From NCBI GenBank assembly GCA_002104905.1, contig MCFE01000026.1, positions 1-64,000 on the forward strand: a DNA stretch of 64,000 nt. The letters are read 5' to 3'. The position numbers were made by a program, and so were the translations under genes. The DNA comes from Basidiobolus meristosporus CBS 931.73. Lineage: Eukaryota > Basidiobolomycota > Basidiobolomycetes > Basidiobolales > Basidiobolaceae. The notes beneath the pieces were generated by a model. It was not told where the DNA came from and made no database searches. It saw only the letters and a list, made by a program, of their open reading frames with translations. Positions 59,019 to 64,000 of this stretch are shown here, piece after piece. Positions within the stretch are counted from its first letter, which is position 1, and the number at the start of each line of letters is the position of its first letter.

Positions 59019-62000
59019 ATGAACCCTCTTGATGCAGTGGAGGAGGTAGAGGCGGATACCAACTCGTATACTATTTTCACATTTATTCCGGCTCTTCTCT
59101 ACCGAGTCTTGTCGTTCTTCACGATATCGATACCCTCTACTTTGTACACTCTACTCTCTTACACATTGACAGTTAGTCTTGATTTCTACTCCCTAGTACT
59201 GATCCTTTGTGTCTTGATCGTATGTTCATACCTCTTTATTCGGTATCGTCTGTTGACCAAATATTCCAGGCTCCCCAGCCCACCACCTGAAGTCAGGAAC
59301 CCGGTCTCCTTCGATCTTCACCCGGACACCACCTCGGATGACGAGGAGCCCCCACTGAAGATTTTCCCCGGGGACTTTTTGAAGGTGTTCTTGGCTTCGA
59401 TCAAAGTGTTTGGTTACCTCGAGCGGCCTGTCCTAGACGAGTTAGCTAGACATTTGCAGACGAGAAAGCTGCTCGCCGGGGAAGTGCTCTCGCTTAGCCC
59501 CGAGAAAGAGCGCTCGTTTATCATTGTCGTCGAGGGCTCGGCAAAAGTGTTTGTTCGAGGTGCCGGAAGAAGCGAAAAGCAATTCGAACTTCTTCACGAA
59601 GTCAAGCAAGGTGGCTCGCTGTCAAGTTTGTTCACGCTACTTGCTATGCTGTCGGAGGATGTTCCCCTGAGGCACGAGGAAGAGAGGCCCAAGAGCTTTC
59701 GTCGAAAGAGCTTCGTGTCGAACATGGAGGACAATAGTGAGTTCAGCCCGGCAATTCCAACCACAGAACAGTCTCAGTCACACCCATTCATGGCGCATAC
59801 TCCAAGTCTAGTCACTTCCTTCCGTGGAGACTTCTCAAGAACAACTAGTAGCGAAAGTTCACCCAGTCTAGTGGAGAGCTCTACTCCCTCGGTGGCATCG
59901 TATCCCGACTACTTCGCTTCATCGATCTTTGAGAGACGAGACTCATTCGAGCCCATGCTTCCAGGGTCCAATATATTCGCACGCGCCAGTGTTGATACCA
60001 CCCTCGCGGTCATTCCCATTGAGGCGTTCCATCGAGTGATGGAGAAATTCCCCAATGCTGGTGTTCATATGATCCAGGTCATTCTCACACGCTTCCAAAG
60101 GATGACGTTCCTGACGCTGACCAAGTATCTGGGAATGACCAAAGAAATCCTCCAAATCGAAAAAAAAGTCAACGACCTGTCCAATTACGGCCTACCCCCT
60201 GGGTTCTGTAAGCCAGCTTCCCTGGAGAAGCTGCGTGCTAAACTTGTCTCCAAGGAGAGCCCGCCATTAACTCCGCGGAAATCCCCGTCGAAGCTTCGAT
60301 CGCCCAAGGCAATCAGGAAAGAGAACCAAAGATGGAGCACCATGAGCGATTATGGCATCCATTCCCCCAGTCGACGCCCTTTGCTTCCTCTCGACGACTA
60401 TTTCGGGCATGACGCGATCCGCCAGGAATATGGAGATGTTGACATCAACGACATCAAAGACGCAGTGTTTGAATGCATTTCGAAAAGCATCGGGTTGGTG
60501 CAATCGACGCCGGTCGCCAAACCACAACATCGGTACAGCGATCAATTTGATTTCCTCAACTCGCCATTCGAGGAGCCTGATTCCGTTGGGTTCAACGATG
60601 ATGTTGAGACCGACTCGGTGAACACGGCGAACACCAATTTCACGAACTCGTCCTTGCATTCGGGGATCAGCGAGCTGGACAATGAAGTGGAGCTTCTGCA
60701 CTTCGCTGAAGACTCGGTGCTAGTGAAGGAGGGAGAGCGCACGGAGGGGCTTTACTTCGTAATCGACGGTGTTCTCGATGTCTCCATCCAATCCAAACCT
60801 ATCAACGAATCCCACGCGAAGAGCGGCGGAAAGCCTAAGAGAGCCAGAACCGCAGAGAGTATGGATGCCAGGCCGTCCATGAGAAGTCTGTATCTTATCA
60901 AGCCCGGTGGCTTAGCAGGCTACCTGAGCGGGCTGAGTGGATACCCTTCGGTGGTGACCATCAAGGCTAGCAGTGACTCATTGGTAGGATATCTGTCCAG
61001 GCATGCCCTGGACCGGATTGTCGAGAGACACCCGGCGGTGCTGCTCACCCTCGCCAAACGCCTCATCACCCACCTTTCGCCTCTCAGTAAGTTCCATGAT
61101 GTAACTCCCGCACCATTCAGTCTATTCACCCGCATTCTCTTGATTAGTTTTACACATCGATTTTGCCCTCGAATGGTACCAAGCTAGCGCAGGCAAAGTG
61201 ATCTATAAGGAGGGGGATCCCAGTGAGTTTATCGACATCGTGTTGAATGGTCGTTTACGCTCTATCAGTCAACGGAATGACAGGACCTTCACGATCATCG
61301 GTGAGTATGGTCAAGGCGACTCGATTGGAGAGCTGGAGGTGATGACCGACCTGGCCCGCAAGCAAACACTCTACGCCATTCGGGACTCCGAGCTCGCTCG
61401 GATGCCCAAGACGCTGCTACACTCCTTGGCAATGACCCATCCACAGGTGACATTCCGTATATCCAGGATGATTGCCAATCGCACCTACGAAGCGCAAGCT
61501 GCCTCCATCCACAAATCCGTCAACCCCGTACGCCCGGACGGTGTGGACCTGGGCCAAAACAACATGAATCTAAAAACCGTTTGTCTGTTGCCGGTATCGA
61601 GCGATGTGCCAATCGCAGAGTTCAGCATCCGACTAAGAGATGCGATGAATGACGTCGGAGTAACCAACATACTGCTCAACCATGCGAACGTGCTGTCGAT
61701 TCTCGGCAAGCATGCCTTCAGTCGGTTGGGCAAGCTGAAAATGGCTAGCTGGCTAGCCGATCAGGAAGAGAATGTTGGCATCGTGTTGTACGTTGCTGAT
61801 AGTGGGGTCAACTCGCCTTGGACTCAAAGATGCATTCGGCAAGCGGATTGCATTCTCTTGATCGGGCTTGGCGATGGGAGCCCGGCGGTAGGGGAGTTCG
61901 AAAGGCTGCTGATCAACATGAAGACAACCGCAAGAAAAGAACTTATCCTTCTTCACCAGGACCACAACTGCCCTCAAGGCACGACACGGCAGTGGCTGAA

Positions 62001-63377
62001 GGTTTGTTGCGTCACCTCCAACCCTTTCCATACCAATTAATCTGAATCTTTGTTCTGCAGCAACGTGCTTGGATTCACGCTTATCATCATGTTCAGATGA
62101 AGTTACGGAGGACGCCAACCTTAAACCAGGATAAACGCAAGAACAAGCTGGTTGATCTTAAAGACCAGCTTCAAGACCAGTTCCAGAAATATTACTCCAA
62201 GATCATCAACAAGCCTTCGTATACTTATGGCGGGAGTCGCAGCGACTTCGCTAGGTAGGCCCCACTGCAAGCCAAATCCTAAGCTAGGTTCTAATGACAT
62301 TTCTGCATGCCAGGTTGGCCCGTCGACTGTGCGGCAAATCTGTTGGTCTGGTCCTTGGAGGAGGCGGTGCCAAAGGAATTGCCCATATAGGCTTGATCCG
62401 TGCTCTAGAGGAGGCTGGTATACCGGTAGATATGGTTGGCGGCACTAGCATTGGCGCGTTCATCGGTGGACTGTATGCCCGCGACCCCGACACCGTATCC
62501 ATCTATGGACGCGCTAAAATGTTTTCTGGCCGCATGTCTAGCTACTGGAGGCTTGCACTAGACTTCACCTATCCTGCAGCCGCGTGGTTTACAGGTACCT
62601 GGATTTGTGGCTTGGCTCTCCTTTGTGATGTCTACTAATGCGCTGGCTCCTACAGGTCACGAATTTAACCGTGGGATTTGGAAATGCTTTTCGGACACCC
62701 AAATTGAGGACCTGTGGCTTCCATATTTCTGTGTGACCACCAACATCACTCTTTCTCGAATAGAAACCCATCGGATGGGCTATCTCTGGCGTTATGTGAG
62801 AGCGTCCATGTCACTCTCCGGATTTCTCCCACCATTGTGCGACAATGGAAACATGCTGGTAGACGGTGGATACATGGACAACCTACCGGTAAGCATTCTT
62901 GAGATATCCTTCAACTCACCTTCACAGACTTACCCCGCTGATTAGGTCAGCTACATGAAATCAATGGGCGCGGAGAAAATCTTTGCTTTCGACGTAGCAG
63001 CCGAGGATGACAACTCCCCAGCCACCTACGGTGACTCGCTCTCTGGATGGCGTGTCCTATTGCACCAGCTCAACCCGTTCAGTCGACAACGCATCCCAAC
63101 CCTAACCGAGATCCAGTCGAGACTGGCTTATGTGTCCTGTGTGCGGACGCTAGAGGAGGCCAAGAACATCGAAGGGTGCATGTACTCCAAGGTTCCGGTC
63201 CAGCAATTCGGAGTGCTGGAGTTCAATCGTTTCGAGGAGATCTATCAGATCGGCTACGAGCACGGTAAAGAAACACTGCGCAAATGGCAAGAACAGGGGC
63301 TGCTTGACCACTGGCTCAAACCCAAATCCGGCACCGAGAAGCAGTCGCGGAAGAATGGCCGACGCAACTCCATCTAG
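59019..63377 (+). CDS. NTE1: NTE1 lysophospholipase / phospholipase B, six exons
   Basis: ER-membrane patatin enzyme that deacylates phosphatidylcholine to glycerophosphocholine. Exons 59019-61086, 61148-62001, 62061-62254, 62314-62594, 62656-62888 and 62946-63377 join in frame to 1,353 residues. Hydrophobic membrane segments occupy about 19-78. Three cyclic-nucleotide-binding-like domains follow, near 115-380 (with a long Ser-rich insert), 550-690 and 700-800. The patatin domain at about 1040-1215 has the oxyanion loop GGGGAKG, the nucleophile GTSIG (Ser near 1083) and the catalytic Asp in VDGG (near 1201). The order and the catalytic dyad match yeast Nte1 and human PNPLA6. The Ser-rich insert in the first nucleotide-binding-like domain is the main departure from the compact domain. 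Confidence 0.96.
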
Positions 63378-63564
63378 CGCTCGGTGGTAGATTAGAATTT
63401 TGTGTAATCATAGACTAGTGGTGATTAGGAAGGAATTCAATAAATCTCGCCTCGTCTCGAGTCGATGGGGATGACTTGGCCTGATTGGAAAATTTCATCC
63501 AGGTGGTTATAAAAAAAGTCTATCGTCACCTTGTATCACTTCAATCCCTCAAGTAGAATAATAG

Positions 63565-64000
63565 ATGGGCCCTTTAGAAAAGCTCACCCGAACCACCCTC
63601 GACAAGGTAAACTGCCACCTCCCCCCGGCCCCTCGAGACATATTAACCCCCAAGGTTCTAGACGATATTCATCGCCGTATTCGTTGCCACCATATCGCTT
63701 CTATGCCTACCGTTCATCCAAACCGTGTACGCCGGGGCTGGCGGCCTATGTTGCGCACTCACTGGTACACCTTGATATGCATATGTTTCCGAAAGTGGAA
63801 GGGAGGTTTCTGAAACGAGTTGCCTTCTGTAGCCAAGGCGTTGAAACGGATCATTCGACAGCCACGACCCGCCTCCCCCAACGTGAGATCCGGCTACGGG
63901 ATGCCCTCTAGCCATTCGCAAAACACCGCCTTTTTCACGAGCTACTTCAACCTCTACCTGGCGAGGCAAACGCCGACCGTGGCTAGGACGGGGATACTTC
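63565..64000 (+). CDS. Dolichyl-diphosphatase-like PAP2 membrane phosphatase, 5' part
   Basis: Exons 63565-63606, 63662-63764 and 63833 to the window edge join in frame. The product begins MGPLEKLTRTTLDK, has a hydrophobic segment (FIAVFVATISLLCLPFIQTV), then the phosphatase motif C1 KX6RP (KRIIRQPRP) and motif C2 YGMPSSHSQ, with the third motif (SRxxxxxHxxxD) expected beyond the end. YGMPSSHSQ is typical of Cax4/DOLPP1 enzymes, which recycle dolichyl diphosphate in the ER for N-glycosylation. The part before C1 is short (about 50 residues against 80-100 usual), so it is either a divergent member or I have missed an exon. Each of the two introns is close to 55-68 nt. The gene is incomplete only because the window ends. 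Confidence 0.72.

Noticed and set aside
63531-63911. 126-residue Pro-rich plus-strand frame, and a 103-residue minus-strand frame at 63658-63969
   Set aside because: Both overlap the dolichyl-diphosphatase-like exons, whose KX6RP and PSSHS motifs and in-frame splice sites are decisive.

Overview
The window is nuclear DNA of a fungus. The support is many short introns (about 54-95 nt, GT...AG), compact genes with TATA boxes close to the start codons, and several typically fungal proteins: a Spa2-type polarity scaffold, an NTE1 phospholipase, a CBM18 chitin deacetylase and small CBM18 surface proteins. The mix (dynactin p150, sphingomyelin-synthase-like enzyme, phytochelatin synthase, expanded CBM18 proteins, IQ/BAG protein) makes an early-diverging lineage (Zoopagomycota or Mucoromycota type) more likely than a yeast, but that is inference; no rRNA or other marker fixes the taxon.

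Layout. Positions 1-6719 are gene-poor and almost free of CpG, and hold one young, apparently intact Ty1/copia retrotransposon (1458-6144: two 350-bp LTRs differing at one base, 5-bp target duplication, one long Gag-Pol frame). At 6720-8983 are a five-exon short-chain dehydrogenase and an IQ/BAG chaperone-cofactor-like protein. At 9291-13996 lies a cell-surface cluster: three small secreted CBM18 proteins, a secreted GX3-repeat protein and a CBM18 chitin deacetylase. Two of the small genes are mirror images inside an 849-bp nearly perfect inverted repeat. At 14386-17907 is an Elg1/ATAD5-type PCNA unloader, then a small orphan gene and a possible gene remnant.

At 20356-32262 two paralogous forkhead factors flank a DHA1-type transporter, a secreted EF-hand protein, a membrane-anchored UMP/CMP kinase, mitochondrial ribosomal protein uS13m and a short CLASP-like TOG protein. 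From 34845 to the end lies dense housekeeping content: TRAPPC8/Trs85, deoxyhypusine hydroxylase, Spa2, importin-11/Kap120, phytochelatin synthase, a sphingomyelin-synthase-like enzyme, dynactin p150Glued, NTE1 and the 5' part of a dolichyl-diphosphatase-like gene cut by the window edge.

Working together: the CBM18/deacetylase group points to chitin binding and remodelling at the wall. Spa2, dynactin, the CLASP-like protein and TRAPPC8 belong to polarity, microtubule and secretory traffic. NTE1, the sphingomyelin-synthase-like enzyme and the dolichyl-diphosphatase-like enzyme act in membrane lipid metabolism, but nothing suggests that they are clustered for a reason. I saw no tRNA, rRNA or CRISPR array, though a covariance-model search would be more sensitive than reading by eye.
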